64,000 bases of DNA from Rummeliibacillus suwonensis (GCF_007896435.1 NZ_VCBL01000002.1:310001-374000), one strand, 5' to 3'; shown: positions 33,398-43,576, numbered from the stretch's first letter. Made by a program: numbers and translations. Notes: generated by a model not told the origin, from the sequence alone.

Positions 33398-35626
33398 ATG
33401 ACACGACATCCTGATTTTAAAGAAGAAGAGCAGCATTTAGCTTATACAAAATATTATATGCAAAAATTATTAGAAGAATCAAAACAAGATGTACAAAATG
33501 CACAAGCAAATATTCGGACTGCAATGGCTGACTTAGACTATTTAGATTCAAGTCTAAGCTATCAAAATATCTTAACAAATGCTCGTTTCTTTGATATGGC
33601 GAAAAATCAACGTGAAGGATTAGAAGCGATCCGTCAGAAGCCTTATTTTGCACGTATCCATTTTCAAAAAGAAAACGAACCTGCTGAAAAACTATATATT
33701 GGAAAAACATCACTCTTTGATCGTGAAACGCAAGAACCCATTATCGTTGATTGGCGGTCTCCAGTAGCGAACGTCTATTATGATGGACGACTTGGTGATT
33801 TAACATATGAAGTAAATGGCGAGGAACATGAGGGGCACCTTTTTTCCAAGCGACAATACAAAATTGAAAAGGGTCGTTTACTTGAGATCCGTGATATCGA
33901 CCTCACGACAAATGATGAGCTGTTACAAGAAGCTTTAGCTGGGAAGGCGGATGTTCGCTTAACAGAAATTGTCTCAACGATTCAAGCAGAGCAAAATGAG
34001 GTCATACGTGCACATTTGAAGCAGCCTATCCTTGTTCAGGGTGCTGCTGGTAGTGGTAAAACAACGATTGCCCTACATAGGATTTCGTATTTCTTATACA
34101 CAATGGGAGAACACTTCCGAGCACAAGATTTAATGATTTTAGCCCCAAACAAATTATTTATCGATTATATCGCGGATGTATTACCAGAACTTGGCGTTGG
34201 ACAAATTTGTCAAACAACCTTTGCCGAATATGTACAAAATGCTACCCATATCAAATTGAAGCTCCAAGATCCAAACAAACAACTCGAAGACATCTTACAA
34301 CAAGATGAAATTGATGAAACAATGCTATGGGTATCTAAAATGAAAGGAACACTTGAATATCGAGATATTATGGCACGATATATTGCCAAAATGGAACGTG
34401 AAATAGCAGATCAATTTGAAGATATTTTCATTGAAAAATATCGCATTTTAAAAGCCTCTCATTTGCGTAGACTATTTCTCGAAGATTACAATTATTTACC
34501 TTTAGAAAAAAGGCTAGCCAAAATTCGTTCCGTCATGCAAAATCATGTTCGTCAAAAACGAAAGCAAATCCTTTATACGCTCAAAAAACGCTATGATGCT
34601 GTTTTAGATAAAGCATTATTTGGTATCCATGATGATGCAAAACGAAAAGAAGTTGTAACAAAATGGATTGATGAACGTGACGAAAGGCTCCCCGCCGTTG
34701 AAAAGGAATCAAAAACCGTTGTGACACGCTATATGAAACGCTTTGAAAAATATAAAATTAAAGCACTTTATCGCGAATTTTTGACAAATAGAGTTTTACA
34801 AGAAGAATTAGCACCTGAATGGTCAGAGGAAAAGCATAATCAGTTTGAGGAAGTTCACAAGAAAGAGGTGTGGGCTTTAGAGGATTTGGCTGCAATTTTT
34901 TATTTACACGCCAAGATTAAGGGGATAAAAGATGAATGGAAGATGAAGGTCGTCTTCATCGATGAAGTGCAGGATTATAGTTTATTCCAACTGGCTGCCT
35001 TAAAGGAAGGCCTCGAAACAGATATGTTCACAATGGTTGGTGACCTTTCACAAGGTATTCATAGCTATCGTTCATTGACAGACTGGGCTCCTGTACGTGA
35101 ACTCTTTCCAAGAGCTAGCTATAAAACCTTACAAAAAAGCTATCGGACGACCATTGAAATCATGGCAGTTGCTAATAATATTTTAGCAAAAATGGATGAT
35201 CATTTACCTTTAGTAGAACCCGTTGTTCGTCATGGAGAAGACCCTACTTTTTATAAAATGGAAAACTTTGATGTGGCGAAAATCGTTGAAATGTATGAAC
35301 AAATTCGAGCTAAAGGTCATCGTTCAATTGCTCTTATTTGTAAAACAACAGACGAGGTCAAAAAAGCAACAAAAGCATTGCAAAAAACAAAGATAAAAGT
35401 ACAAACATTATCAGAGGCATCCGAAATCGACCAAGAGGCTCTTCTCATCATTCCAAGCCATCTCGCCAAAGGTCTTGAATTTGATGCTGTTATCATTGCG
35501 ACTATAGATCAACCATTCCGAGATACACCTATTGACCGAAAACTTTTATATGTAGCATTGACCCGTGCCATGCATGAGTTACATTTGTTGGCTCCTAAGA
35601 AAGAAGACCTGTTATTAAAATCTTAA
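33398..35626 (+). CDS. helD: RNA polymerase recycling factor HelD
   Basis: A 742-residue superfamily 1 helicase-like ATPase. The N-terminal coiled-coil arm (residues 5-60) is followed by the 1A domain with Walker A GAAGSGKTTIALHR (about 215-228). Helicase motifs follow: KVVFIDEVQDYSLFQL (motif II), TMVGDLSQGIHS (III), KSYRTTIEI (IV) and the C-terminal LIIPSHLAKGLEFDAVII and YVALTRAMHELHLL (V-VI). HelD binds stalled RNA polymerase and releases it from DNA. ATG 33398 is chosen with GGGAGG 8 nt upstream rather than TTG 33395. Slightly shorter than the Bacillus subtilis homologue. Confidence 0.93.
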   Translation: MTRHPDFKEEEQHLAYTKYYMQKLLEESKQDVQNAQANIRTAMADLDYLDSSLSYQNILTNARFFDMAKNQREGLEAIRQKPYFARIHFQKENEPAEKLYIGKTSLFDRETQEPIIVDWRSPVANVYYDGRLGDLTYEVNGEEHEGHLFSKRQYKIEKGRLLEIRDIDLTTNDELLQEALAGKADVRLTEIVSTIQAEQNEVIRAHLKQPILVQGAAGSGKTTIALHRISYFLYTMGEHFRAQDLMILAPNKLFIDYIADVLPELGVGQICQTTFAEYVQNATHIKLKLQDPNKQLEDILQQDEIDETMLWVSKMKGTLEYRDIMARYIAKMEREIADQFEDIFIEKYRILKASHLRRLFLEDYNYLPLEKRLAKIRSVMQNHVRQKRKQILYTLKKRYDAVLDKALFGIHDDAKRKEVVTKWIDERDERLPAVEKESKTVVTRYMKRFEKYKIKALYREFLTNRVLQEELAPEWSEEKHNQFEEVHKKEVWALEDLAAIFYLHAKIKGIKDEWKMKVVFIDEVQDYSLFQLAALKEGLETDMFTMVGDLSQGIHSYRSLTDWAPVRELFPRASYKTLQKSYRTTIEIMAVANNILAKMDDHLPLVEPVVRHGEDPTFYKMENFDVAKIVEMYEQIRAKGHRSIALICKTTDEVKKATKALQKTKIKVQTLSEASEIDQEALLIIPSHLAKGLEFDAVIIATIDQPFRDTPIDRKLLYVALTRAMHELHLLAPKKEDLLLKS

Positions 35627-35780
35627 AATAAAACTTCAGAGCATGATATTTTCTTTATCCCCACGCTGAACATTAGTCGAAACCAATCTGATTTGGCAAA
35701 CAGTGAATCCCTCCCTTATCCTCCTACTTTTTGCTAAAATCTATAGTTGGAATCCTGCTGTCTACTCGTTAATGTACGTA

Positions 35781-35825
35781 AAAAAACATGGAAACATCCA
35801 GCTTCATGATGTTTCCATGTTTTTT
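35781..35825. terminator. Bidirectional terminator between helD and small basic gene
   Basis: A perfect 18-bp stem (35781-35798 / 35808-35825, AAAAAACATGGAAACATC arms). On the minus strand it begins right at the stop codon of the 46-residue gene; on the plus strand it could end helD 150 bp downstream. The stretch 35627-35780 shows nothing else. Confidence 0.88.
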
Positions 35826-35964
35826 ACCTTCGATAAGAAATAGGATAATAACGCTTTTTTTGACTATCTAGCTTACTTAAATTTCGTCTTACCATTTTGC
35901 TTAGAATTTGACTGATCAAGCTCTTGTGTAACACTTCTACTTTTTGTAATGCGGGTAGTCTCAT
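35824..35964 (-). CDS. Small basic protein, 46 residues, unrecognised
   Basis: An ATG at 35964, preceded at ideal spacing by AGGAGGG, opens a 46-codon frame beginning MRLPALQKVEVLHKSLISQI and ending KKRYYPISYRR. It is strongly basic (many Lys/Arg, few acidic), with an amphipathic helix from about 5 to 32 and no membrane segment. The stop coincides with the base of a strong terminator, making a compact transcription unit typical of a real small gene. No family recognised; RNA or membrane-surface binding is conceivable from charge alone. Confidence 0.7.
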   Translation of the reverse strand: MRLPALQKVEVLHKSLISQILSKMVRRNLSKLDSQKKRYYPISYRR

Positions 35965-36227
35965 TAAAATCCCTCCTAAAAGTAAATGGTATCTACTTCT
36001 ATAATATGTCTTTCCTTTAAAGGTATATACATAAATTAGGAATTATTTTGAAATTATATTTAATCACGTTTATTAAAATACATCTATCTCTATTTTAATA
36101 CTACAGCTTTTTTTATCAACCTAAATTTTCCATAATGACTGATCTCATCCGCCTTTTTCAATGCACAATTCGTTACTTTTCATCCCTTTTACTAACAAGT
36201 TAATGTGGGGTAAATTTTGTATACTTT
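35965..36227. other. Intergenic region upstream of the small basic gene
   Basis: AT-rich; carries the promoter region of the small gene but no consensus pair I would commit to. No further hairpin or ORF seen. Confidence 0.5.
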
Positions 36228-37091
36228 TCACGTTCTTGTGAAATAATCTACTTGATGTATTGGTGTAAATCCTGCTTTTTTGTATACACTAAGTGCATCC
36301 TTATTATCAATTTCGACATCTAATAGCACTTTTGGCTGATGTCTTGCATATGCATCATTTTTTACCCATTGTAAAACACTTGAACCAATCCCCTGACCTC
36401 GAAGTGACTGTTTTACTGTAAACGCTGTAACCCAAATACCCATATCGTTTTCTACTAGCGAAACAGTGGCGACAATTTGTAGGTCGAGTTCTATTATGTA
36501 CAGTGTACGTCCTTGGACAGTCGTATTAATAGAGATGAGTTCTTCTGTTTCATATGGCATATCCCCAAAGCCATCTTGCATTAACTGAATTAGTTGATTT
36601 TTGTCTTCCTCTTTAAATGTTCGAACAAAAATGTTTTTAGTAAGATCATTATTTTCTGGAACTGCTTGTAATGTTGCTTCTGAAGAATTGTACTCGTATC
36701 CTGTTTGATGTAAAAATTGGTGTCCTACTTCGTCTGTGAATGACAAAGCCATGTCACCTAAAGCACCTCGTTCTTTTAAAGAATTTTGTAAACCTTGGAC
36801 AAGCGCAGAGCCAATTCCGCGTCTACGAACATTGGGATGCACAACGATGCTCCATTCATAAGTATTGAGTCCAAATAAGTCATAGGCAACCAAAAATCCT
36901 AAAAGTTGATCTTGTTCGCTATATGCTAAGATAACAAAACCTGTGTTTCTATCATCTTTCCAATCTTTCGTATTCATTAAAAAAGAAACATCTTGTTCAT
37001 CTCTTGCATTTGCCATTTTTATTAAATCCTCCATTTCTTGAATGGTTAAATGGTCAATTGGAAAAGAAGCGCTCATTAAAAAGATATTCAT
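36228..37091 (-). CDS. Tandem GNAT acetyltransferase
   Basis: A 287-residue protein with two GNAT folds. The acetyl-CoA pyrophosphate loops are NVRRRGIGSALVQGL (about residues 88-102) and SLRGQGIGSSVLQWV (about 229-243). Each is followed by the expected LxxxGY/GF strand (HQTGYEYN; YKKAGFTPI). The N-terminal domain is longer in its substrate region than a minimal GNAT. Both sites look intact. Substrate unknown; small-molecule or ribosomal peptide acetylation are both possible. ATG 37091 is preceded by CGGAGGAC. Divergent from the acyltransferase gene. Confidence 0.88.
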   Translation of the reverse strand: MNIFLMSASFPIDHLTIQEMEDLIKMANARDEQDVSFLMNTKDWKDDRNTGFVILAYSEQDQLLGFLVAYDLFGLNTYEWSIVVHPNVRRRGIGSALVQGLQNSLKERGALGDMALSFTDEVGHQFLHQTGYEYNSSEATLQAVPENNDLTKNIFVRTFKEEDKNQLIQLMQDGFGDMPYETEELISINTTVQGRTLYIIELDLQIVATVSLVENDMGIWVTAFTVKQSLRGQGIGSSVLQWVKNDAYARHQPKVLLDVEIDNKDALSVYKKAGFTPIHQVDYFTRT

Positions 37092-37207
37092 CCATAAGTC
37101 CTCCGTTTTGTAATCGTTTTGAAATATAAATGATATAAAAATATTATTTTCTCCTACTTTTAATCCTAAAACTAAAGGTTTAGAATAACGCTCTGGAGGA
37201 TGAAATA

Positions 37208-38260
37208 ATGACTAAGAAAAGATTAACCTGGGTCGATGCGACAAAAGGTTTTTTAATGATATTAGTAGTAATTGGACATTATCCAGAACCAGAACAATTG
37301 GACCACCCTTTACTAACATACATTTACTGGTTTCATATGCCCGCTTTTTTTGTTCTCAGCGGTTTATTTTTTAGACCAGCAGACTCTAATATCAGCATGT
37401 GGCAATCCATAAAAAAACGATCTATACAATTATTAGTCCCATATATTTTCTTTGTATTCATCATAACATGTTTACGCTATGTACTAGCCTTTATAAATGG
37501 GACCGTAGATTTTGACTATTATAAACATGATTTACTTACAATCCTTTTTGGTGGACGCTTTGCTCGAGGGTCCTACGGAGTTATTTGGTTTATCACAACC
37601 TTATTCTTTACGTACATTGCCTTCTTATTTGTGACACGCTATTTAAATCGAGTAAATCAAATTCTGTTCCTTATGTTATGTTATATACTTGCCGAACTTG
37701 AAAGCTTCTATGTGGTGTATGTTATTGGTGGCAATGTAGATGAAGCATCTCAAACAATATTAGTACCTTGGGATTTAGATGTTGTGCTGATTGCGATCGT
37801 TTATTTTGCAATCGGCTACTATGCAAAAGAGATTTTTTTACATGTGCGCTTTCCACTATGGATTATTTGTATAGCCATCACGTTAATGGCCATGCGGTTA
37901 ACTTGGAATGAGGAATTAGACTATCATCTTAGTATGAAATTTATTCGTTATAGTCATCCCATATTGGATCTAGCTCTTCCAATAGCATTTTTACTTGTCA
38001 TTTTTGGATTTTTCCAATTGATAACGAAGTATATTCGCTTTAAGATATTAGAGTTTATCGAAATGCATTCTATAGCCATCATGTATCTGCATATATCAGT
38101 AGATAAGTTTATGAATGATTTCATTGAATATGGGTTGTTTGGGTATACATTGATTTGTCTAATCATCCCGCTGATTATCTCTGTTATTGTACAACGTTTT
38201 ATGCCTTATGCCTCTCCATTAATGGGGAATTTCCGATTCAAAAAATGGGCAAAATCCTGA
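37208..38260 (+). CDS. Integral membrane acyltransferase (Acyl_transf_3)
   Basis: A 350-residue polytopic protein of about ten membrane segments. RLTWVDATKGFLMILVVIGH with the conserved histidine (residue 23), then YWFHMPAFFVLSGLFFRPAD, are the hallmarks of the acyltransferase-3 family that transfers acetyl or other acyl groups to extracellular glycans. There is no C-terminal SGNH domain, so it is not a full OatA. Acceptor unknown; a wall or secreted polymer is likely. CTGGAGG precedes ATG 37208. Ended by the hairpin 38359-38399. Confidence 0.9.
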   Translation: MTKKRLTWVDATKGFLMILVVIGHYPEPEQLDHPLLTYIYWFHMPAFFVLSGLFFRPADSNISMWQSIKKRSIQLLVPYIFFVFIITCLRYVLAFINGTVDFDYYKHDLLTILFGGRFARGSYGVIWFITTLFFTYIAFLFVTRYLNRVNQILFLMLCYILAELESFYVVYVIGGNVDEASQTILVPWDLDVVLIAIVYFAIGYYAKEIFLHVRFPLWIICIAITLMAMRLTWNEELDYHLSMKFIRYSHPILDLALPIAFLLVIFGFFQLITKYIRFKILEFIEMHSIAIMYLHISVDKFMNDFIEYGLFGYTLICLIIPLIISVIVQRFMPYASPLMGNFRFKKWAKS

Positions 38261-38358
38261 AAGCCGTTTATTTTTAGCAGATATCGTTGCTATTTTTCAG
38301 TTGGCTATTCACAAAACAACTCATTTAACTTTCACCACAATAAAACTTATTTCAAAAA

Positions 38359-38403
38359 GAAAAGATACAATTCAACGTCGATCTGAATTGTATCTTTTCT
38401 TTT
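38359..38403. terminator. Terminator between acyltransferase and ABC exporter genes
   Basis: GAAAAGATACAATTCA (38359-38374) and TGAATTGTATCTTTTC (38384-38399) form a 16-bp stem with T/A flanks, serving the convergent genes. Its core resembles the terminators at 27801 and 45795. Weak type B repeat similarity (GCCTCCGCTATGG... AGCGAGCAATAAG) lies at 38450-38520. Confidence 0.85.
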
Positions 38404-38531
38404 TCAACATTTCATGATTTCATTTTGTCCATAACAATAACCTTTGCCAACTGGCCTCCGCTATGGATTGTTCGCCTTCCTACTGACAAGTGCTGAACCT
38501 CTTCGGAGCGAGCAATAAGTGATGCTTTGCA

Positions 38532-40355
38532 TTATAAAATGGACTGCTGCAACATTTGATAGAATATTCCTTTCTTAGCGATTAATTTTTCTCTCATTCC
38601 GGATTCTACTAGCTTTCCTTCTTCCATAACGAGGATAAGATCAGCTGTTCTTACTGTATTTAAACGATGCGCGATCACTAAACTTGTACGTCCTTTCATT
38701 AATCGCTCTAATGCTTCTTGAATGGCTAATTCGGTTACTGTATCAATACTGCTCGTCGCCTCATCTAGCAATAAGATGGACGGATTGGCCACTAGCGCTC
38801 TAGCAATAGATAATAATTGCTTTTGCCCTTGACTAATTTCTCCTCCATCTGCCGTTAAAAAGGTATCATAACCATCTGGCAACGACATGATAAAATCATG
38901 CGCATTCGCCTTTTTAGCTGCATCTATGATCTCCTCATCTGTTGCTTGTAATTGACCATATCGGATATTGTCTTTAACGGTTGCCTCAAATAAAAAAGGT
39001 TCTTGAAGAACAAAAGCCATTTGACTACGTAAATTTTGACGAGACATTGTTTGAATTGGACGATCATCGATTAAAATTTTCCCTTGTTGGCTATCATAAA
39101 AACGAGCGAGCAGCTGCATGATCGTTGTTTTACCAGCCCCCGTAGAACCAACTAAGGCAGCTGTTTGGCCCTTTTGGATATGGAAGTTAATGTGCGAAAT
39201 AGTTGGCGCATCTTCTTCTACATCATATCGAAAAGATACATCCTCAAATTTAACATCACCTTGTATTGTGTGCTTCGCTTCATTTTTTCCTTGATCTTGT
39301 TCTTCTTCTTCATCCATGATGGCAAATACACGTTCTGCTCCAGCAATAGCAGACAATACATTATTAAATTGATTGGATAAATCATTTAAAGGTCTTGTAA
39401 ATTGTCGAGTATATTCTGCAAATACAACAATTGTCCCAATAGAAACATAACCCTTTAACGCGAGTAATCCTCCCACTCCTGCAACAATAGCAAAACTTGA
39501 ATTATTCAATAGGTTCATCGTTTTAGGAATCGCTCCCGAATAAACATTTGCCCAATAACCAACTCTGCGTAAATAAGCACTTTTCTCTGTAAATTCATCA
39601 ATCATCCGCTGCTCTTGGGAAAAAGCCTTCACGACTCTTTGACCGGAAATGGTTTCCTCAATCATGCCATTCAGTGCGCCTAACGCTTGCTGCTGAGTCT
39701 TAAATAACTTTCCTGTTCGTCTTGTAATCCAACGAGTAGAAATAAACATGATCGGGATGATCAACATTGTTAAAAATGTGAGAAATGGACTCATCGTCAG
39801 CATAACTACAACCGTCCCAACTAATGTTAGAACACTTGAAAATACTTGTATAAACGTACTATTTAAAGTCGAGCTAATATTATCCATATCATTCGTCATC
39901 CGACTCATTAATTCACCATGCTGTCTTTTATCAAAGAAGGTAATTGGTAATTGTTGCAGCTTTGAAAATAGTCCTGTCCGCATTTGGTAGACTGTATGTT
40001 GTGCGACACCAATCATCCAATAGTTTTGCAAAAATATTGAAATGGATAGCCCCATATAGATAAATACTAGACCGAAAATCATTTCCTTTAAACCTGAATA
40101 TTCTCCTTTCATCATATGATCATCAATAATCTTACCGATTAAATATGGACCTAATAGTGACAAAATGGAACTCAAAATGACCATTAATAGTACGATGACT
40201 AGCAAACCTCGTTGCTCATCAACAATTTTCCAAATACGTCCTAATACTTTTCGCCAATTACTTGCTCGTGCACCTTTTTTCTTTTTTGAAGACTTAATAT
40301 CTTCCTTCGTTAGAACAGGTTCATATACATATGATTGAAGCCATGATTTAATCAT
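38532..40355 (-). CDS. ABC exporter subunit, catalytic half (YfiC-like)
   Basis: A 607-residue fused membrane-ATPase half-transporter: six membrane segments (residues 45-340) and an NBD with Walker A GSTGAGKTT, Walker B LLLDEATSSID and H-loop IAHRLNT. The signature is ISQGQ rather than LSGGQ. Together with the degenerate partner this makes one consensus and one non-consensus ATP site, as in heterodimeric multidrug exporters (BmrCD, YfiBC type). An N-terminal basic KEDIKSSKKKKGARASNW extension precedes the membrane domain. ATG 40355 overlaps the end of the partner gene by 8 bp, implying equal production. Substrates unknown; drug or lipid-like molecules are likely. Confidence 0.88.
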   Translation of the reverse strand: MIKSWLQSYVYEPVLTKEDIKSSKKKKGARASNWRKVLGRIWKIVDEQRGLLVIVLLMVILSSILSLLGPYLIGKIIDDHMMKGEYSGLKEMIFGLVFIYMGLSISIFLQNYWMIGVAQHTVYQMRTGLFSKLQQLPITFFDKRQHGELMSRMTNDMDNISSTLNSTFIQVFSSVLTLVGTVVVMLTMSPFLTFLTMLIIPIMFISTRWITRRTGKLFKTQQQALGALNGMIEETISGQRVVKAFSQEQRMIDEFTEKSAYLRRVGYWANVYSGAIPKTMNLLNNSSFAIVAGVGGLLALKGYVSIGTIVVFAEYTRQFTRPLNDLSNQFNNVLSAIAGAERVFAIMDEEEEQDQGKNEAKHTIQGDVKFEDVSFRYDVEEDAPTISHINFHIQKGQTAALVGSTGAGKTTIMQLLARFYDSQQGKILIDDRPIQTMSRQNLRSQMAFVLQEPFLFEATVKDNIRYGQLQATDEEIIDAAKKANAHDFIMSLPDGYDTFLTADGGEISQGQKQLLSIARALVANPSILLLDEATSSIDTVTELAIQEALERLMKGRTSLVIAHRLNTVRTADLILVMEEGKLVESGMREKLIAKKGIFYQMLQQSIL

Positions 40356-42081
40356 CACTCTTTTCCCCCAGATCTGCTTGAGATTGCGCAATTCTTTGAT
40401 ATAAAGTGGAACTTGTCATCAATTCATCATGCGTTCCACATGCAGAAAGAACACCATTTTCTAACAATATAATTTGATCAGCATCTTTTGCTGTTTGAAT
40501 CTTCTGTGTCACAACAAGCATGGTCGCCCGTTCATCAGCTAATGCATCCCATAATGCAGACTCCGTTTTTATATCCAAAGCGCTTGTACTATCATCAAAA
40601 AGAAGAAACTCAGGCTTGCGCAAGATTGCCCTTGCAATTGATAATCTTTGCTTTTGGCCTCCAGACAAGTTGACACCTTTCTGTCCTACACGTGTTTGAT
40701 AGCTGTTTGGAAAATGCATGACAGAATCATGAATCTGTGCTTGTTTTGTTGCCGTCATCACTTCCTCAAGCGTTGCATCCGTTTTTCCCCATGTAATATT
40801 GTCAAAAATGGTTCCTGTAAATAACAGTGCACGTTGAGGCACATAGCCAATTATCTGACGGAGTTTTTCTACATTCCATTCCTTCAAATCTAACCCATCT
40901 ACTAAGATACGTCCTTCTTCAACTTCATAAAAGTTTGTGATCAGTTGTAACAACGTAGATTTTCCTGAACCTGTTGCGCCCATAATGGCCACTTTTTCAC
41001 CTTGCTTACAAGTAAACGAAATATTCTTCAATACATACCGATCCGTTCGTGGATATTGAAAAGAAACATTTTCAAATACGAGCTCGCCCTTTTTACTTGG
41101 TACTTCTATTTGAGGATGTAAAATAACATTCTCTACCCCATCCTCGATCAACAATATTTCTTCCATACGATCGGCTGATGCTTTAGCCCGAGAAAATAAA
41201 GTAATAATAAAGGCAAACATTGAAAAAGATCCTGTTATACGCATGGTATAGTTCACAATTGCCGCAATATCACCAATTTGTGTTTGTTCTTTTTGAATTT
41301 GTCCTGCTCCAAACCATAGAATAACCAACATCGCCAAGTTCATGACAATTAGTAAAATAGGTTGAATATATTCCATTAAACGCAAAGCACTAGAAGTATC
41401 CTTCTTTAATGCATTTGCCACCTTTTCAAAACGACTAGCTTCATATACCCCTCGTAAATAAGCCTTCACTAGCCGCATTGCTTGTAAATTCTCTTGGATC
41501 ATTCGATTAACACGGTCCACTCTCCGTTGTACGGCTGAAAATTGGACAATACTCTTTTTGACCATCATCAACATAAAAATTGCGAGGAATGGTAGCCCGA
41601 TCCCTAAATAGATAGCCAATGATGCATCCACATAAAATGCCATGATTAAACTCCCCAGAACAACTAATGGAGCTCGAAGCATAATCCGCAAACTCATAAA
41701 AAATACTTGCTGCACTTGAGATACATCATTGGTCAGCCGTGTGATTAAACTCGCAGAAGGGAAGCGCAGAAAAGTGGTCATTGTAAATGATTGGATTTTT
41801 TGAAACAATGCATTACGTAGATCATATGCAAAGTTTTGCGCTGCATATCCTGCAAAAAAGGAATTACTGATTCCAGCAAGAAAAGCCAGCAATGCCAATA
41901 ACATCATGATAGAGCCCCAGAGCCAAATGGTATGACTATCTTTTTCAACAATGCCATCATCAATAATCTTTCGAATTAATAATGGTTGTGTAAGTTCGAC
42001 AGTAAGCTCCACTAGCATAAGCATAAAAGCTATACTAGCAGATACTTTATATGTTTTTATGTATTGGAATATCGTTTTCAA
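40348..42081 (-). CDS. ABC exporter subunit, degenerate half (YfiB-like)
   Basis: A 577-residue half-transporter with six membrane segments and an NBD. Walker A GATGSGKST and LSGGQKQRL are intact, but the catalytic glutamate after Walker B is Asp (FLLFDDSTSALD) and the H-loop histidine is Gln (VVTQKIQTA). This is the pattern of the regulatory half in asymmetric heterodimeric exporters. The start is TTG 42081 after GAAAGGGG. Downstream it overlaps the catalytic half. No regulator lies adjacent; a type B repeat sits upstream. Confidence 0.88.
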   Translation of the reverse strand: MKTIFQYIKTYKVSASIAFMLMLVELTVELTQPLLIRKIIDDGIVEKDSHTIWLWGSIMMLLALLAFLAGISNSFFAGYAAQNFAYDLRNALFQKIQSFTMTTFLRFPSASLITRLTNDVSQVQQVFFMSLRIMLRAPLVVLGSLIMAFYVDASLAIYLGIGLPFLAIFMLMMVKKSIVQFSAVQRRVDRVNRMIQENLQAMRLVKAYLRGVYEASRFEKVANALKKDTSSALRLMEYIQPILLIVMNLAMLVILWFGAGQIQKEQTQIGDIAAIVNYTMRITGSFSMFAFIITLFSRAKASADRMEEILLIEDGVENVILHPQIEVPSKKGELVFENVSFQYPRTDRYVLKNISFTCKQGEKVAIMGATGSGKSTLLQLITNFYEVEEGRILVDGLDLKEWNVEKLRQIIGYVPQRALLFTGTIFDNITWGKTDATLEEVMTATKQAQIHDSVMHFPNSYQTRVGQKGVNLSGGQKQRLSIARAILRKPEFLLFDDSTSALDIKTESALWDALADERATMLVVTQKIQTAKDADQIILLENGVLSACGTHDELMTSSTLYQRIAQSQADLGEKSDD

Positions 42082-42287
42082 TAGAAAGCCCCTTTCTATT
42101 CAAAATGTAACATATGATCTAATTATTCCATAGTTATTCGTCTTCAAAATGATAAACCTTATTCCCCCTCATCCATTATAAAAAGAGTACAGGATAGCCC
42201 ATGACAGCACACCTGTACTTATACACTGATGCATTGGAATCAACTAGGATTATTAGGAATTGATCGCTATCTACTATCTACATCTTT

Positions 42288-42654
42288 TCAAGCGTGTTGA
42301 TTATCCAATTTTCCCCACAAAATATAGTGTATTCGCTGATTCCCGCTACGGCTTGCTCGCTTTCCTGCGGGCGAACGCTGGTGGCAACAGGATGTTGGTC
42401 ACGGAGTCGTTGCCACAGGACGTGGCGCCCTTAGACTCCGTTCCTTAATCGCTTCGCTGCGGGGTCTCATCTATTCGCTTTTCCCGCGGAACGTTGAATT
42501 TTCTTCCTCGAATCACACCGCACGAAGGAAATGCTTGCATTTTCGAGGACTCGAGCAAGCCGCAGCGAAGATCTACATAGATGGAGATAAAATACATGTT
42601 TTTATAGAATTATGCTAAATTTGTCACCTATTTTTTCCTAATCAACACGCCTGA
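42288..42654. repeat. Type B repeat, complete copy
   Basis: A 367-bp element bounded by TCAAGCGTGTTGATTA (42288) and TAATCAACACGCCTGA (ending 42654), a 16-bp terminal inverted repeat with one mismatch. Inner arms GATTCCCGCTACGGCTTGCT and GAGCAAGCCGCAGCGAAGATC make a long imperfect hairpin. The core palindromes are present in inverted orientation (42385-42397, 42413-42425). No transposase gene. The right terminus overlaps the 3' end of the EamA gene. The rest of 42082-42287 shows nothing. Confidence 0.8.
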
Positions 42655-43576
42655 CATCTTTTACTTTTTGTTGGCGATTTCCTTCGATAGATAACCATGT
42701 TACACAAACTAGCATGACCACCACGCCGATTGCTTGCCACAAAGCAAGTGTTTCACCAAACCAAAAAACAGAAATGACCATAGCTGTTAATGGCTCCATA
42801 CTTGATAAAATACTTGTTTCAACTGGTGATATATATTTCATACTCCCCAAAAATAAAACAAAAGCAATTGTTCCAAAGAATATAATCCCCACTAACATGC
42901 CAGCAACCACTGGGTCTAAAAGGATATACCATAAATTAGAGCCCAAAACATTCGTAGCTATCCCTAGTATGACGCCACCTATCAACATTCCCCATCCTAT
43001 TACAAGCAGTACTCCCCACTCTTTCATCAAAATACCGGGATACAAAGTATAAAAGGCAAATGTTATGCCAACACCTACTCCCCACGCAAGTGCTTCTTTA
43101 CTAACGAGTAGATTCGCCATCGATGCATTGGTCAGCAGCAAAAATAAACCAACTAAAGTCCCTAATATACCAAAAACCTGGTACTTTGGCGGCAACATTT
43201 TATTGGAAAACGACACGAATAGAACCACAAAAATAGGGGCTAAAAATTGTAATAGAGTGGCCAACACTGCACTACTAGCATTGATCGCTGCTACAAATGT
43301 ATATTGAACACCTAACACGCCTAACACGCCAAAAGTAATAAGCTTTTTCCACCATACAGGATATTTCCAAATCGTTAGTACATCTTTTTTAGTGACAATC
43401 AAATATGCTAACAATAATAATCCAGCAAAAAATAAGCGAATTGTTAACATAAATGGTACGGTCAAACCGCTATGAGACAGCACCCATTCCATCATCGGAC
43501 CAGTGGCGCCCCAAAGCATTGCGCCTGATATAATCATCACAATTCCTTTCATTCTATATGACGTATTACTCAACAC
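42638..43576 (-). CDS. EamA/DMT family permease
   Basis: A 312-residue drug/metabolite transporter with ten membrane segments in two EamA repeats (first: MIISGAMLWGATGPMMEWVL; second starting near residue 160, WGVGVGITFAFYTLYPGILM). The pattern fits the amino-acid or carboxylate exporter branch. GTG 43576 is taken; TTG 43573 is as likely, since AAGGG spacing fits it better. The last five codons and the TAG stop lie inside the terminal repeat of the type B element (GATGTCAGGCGTGTTGATTA), so the native C-terminus was probably replaced when the element inserted. Confidence 0.88.
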   Translation of the reverse strand: MLSNTSYRMKGIVMIISGAMLWGATGPMMEWVLSHSGLTVPFMLTIRLFFAGLLLLAYLIVTKKDVLTIWKYPVWWKKLITFGVLGVLGVQYTFVAAINASSAVLATLLQFLAPIFVVLFVSFSNKMLPPKYQVFGILGTLVGLFLLLTNASMANLLVSKEALAWGVGVGITFAFYTLYPGILMKEWGVLLVIGWGMLIGGVILGIATNVLGSNLWYILLDPVVAGMLVGIIFFGTIAFVLFLGSMKYISPVETSILSSMEPLTAMVISVFWFGETLALWQAIGVVVMLVCVTWLSIEGNRQQKVKDVRRVD

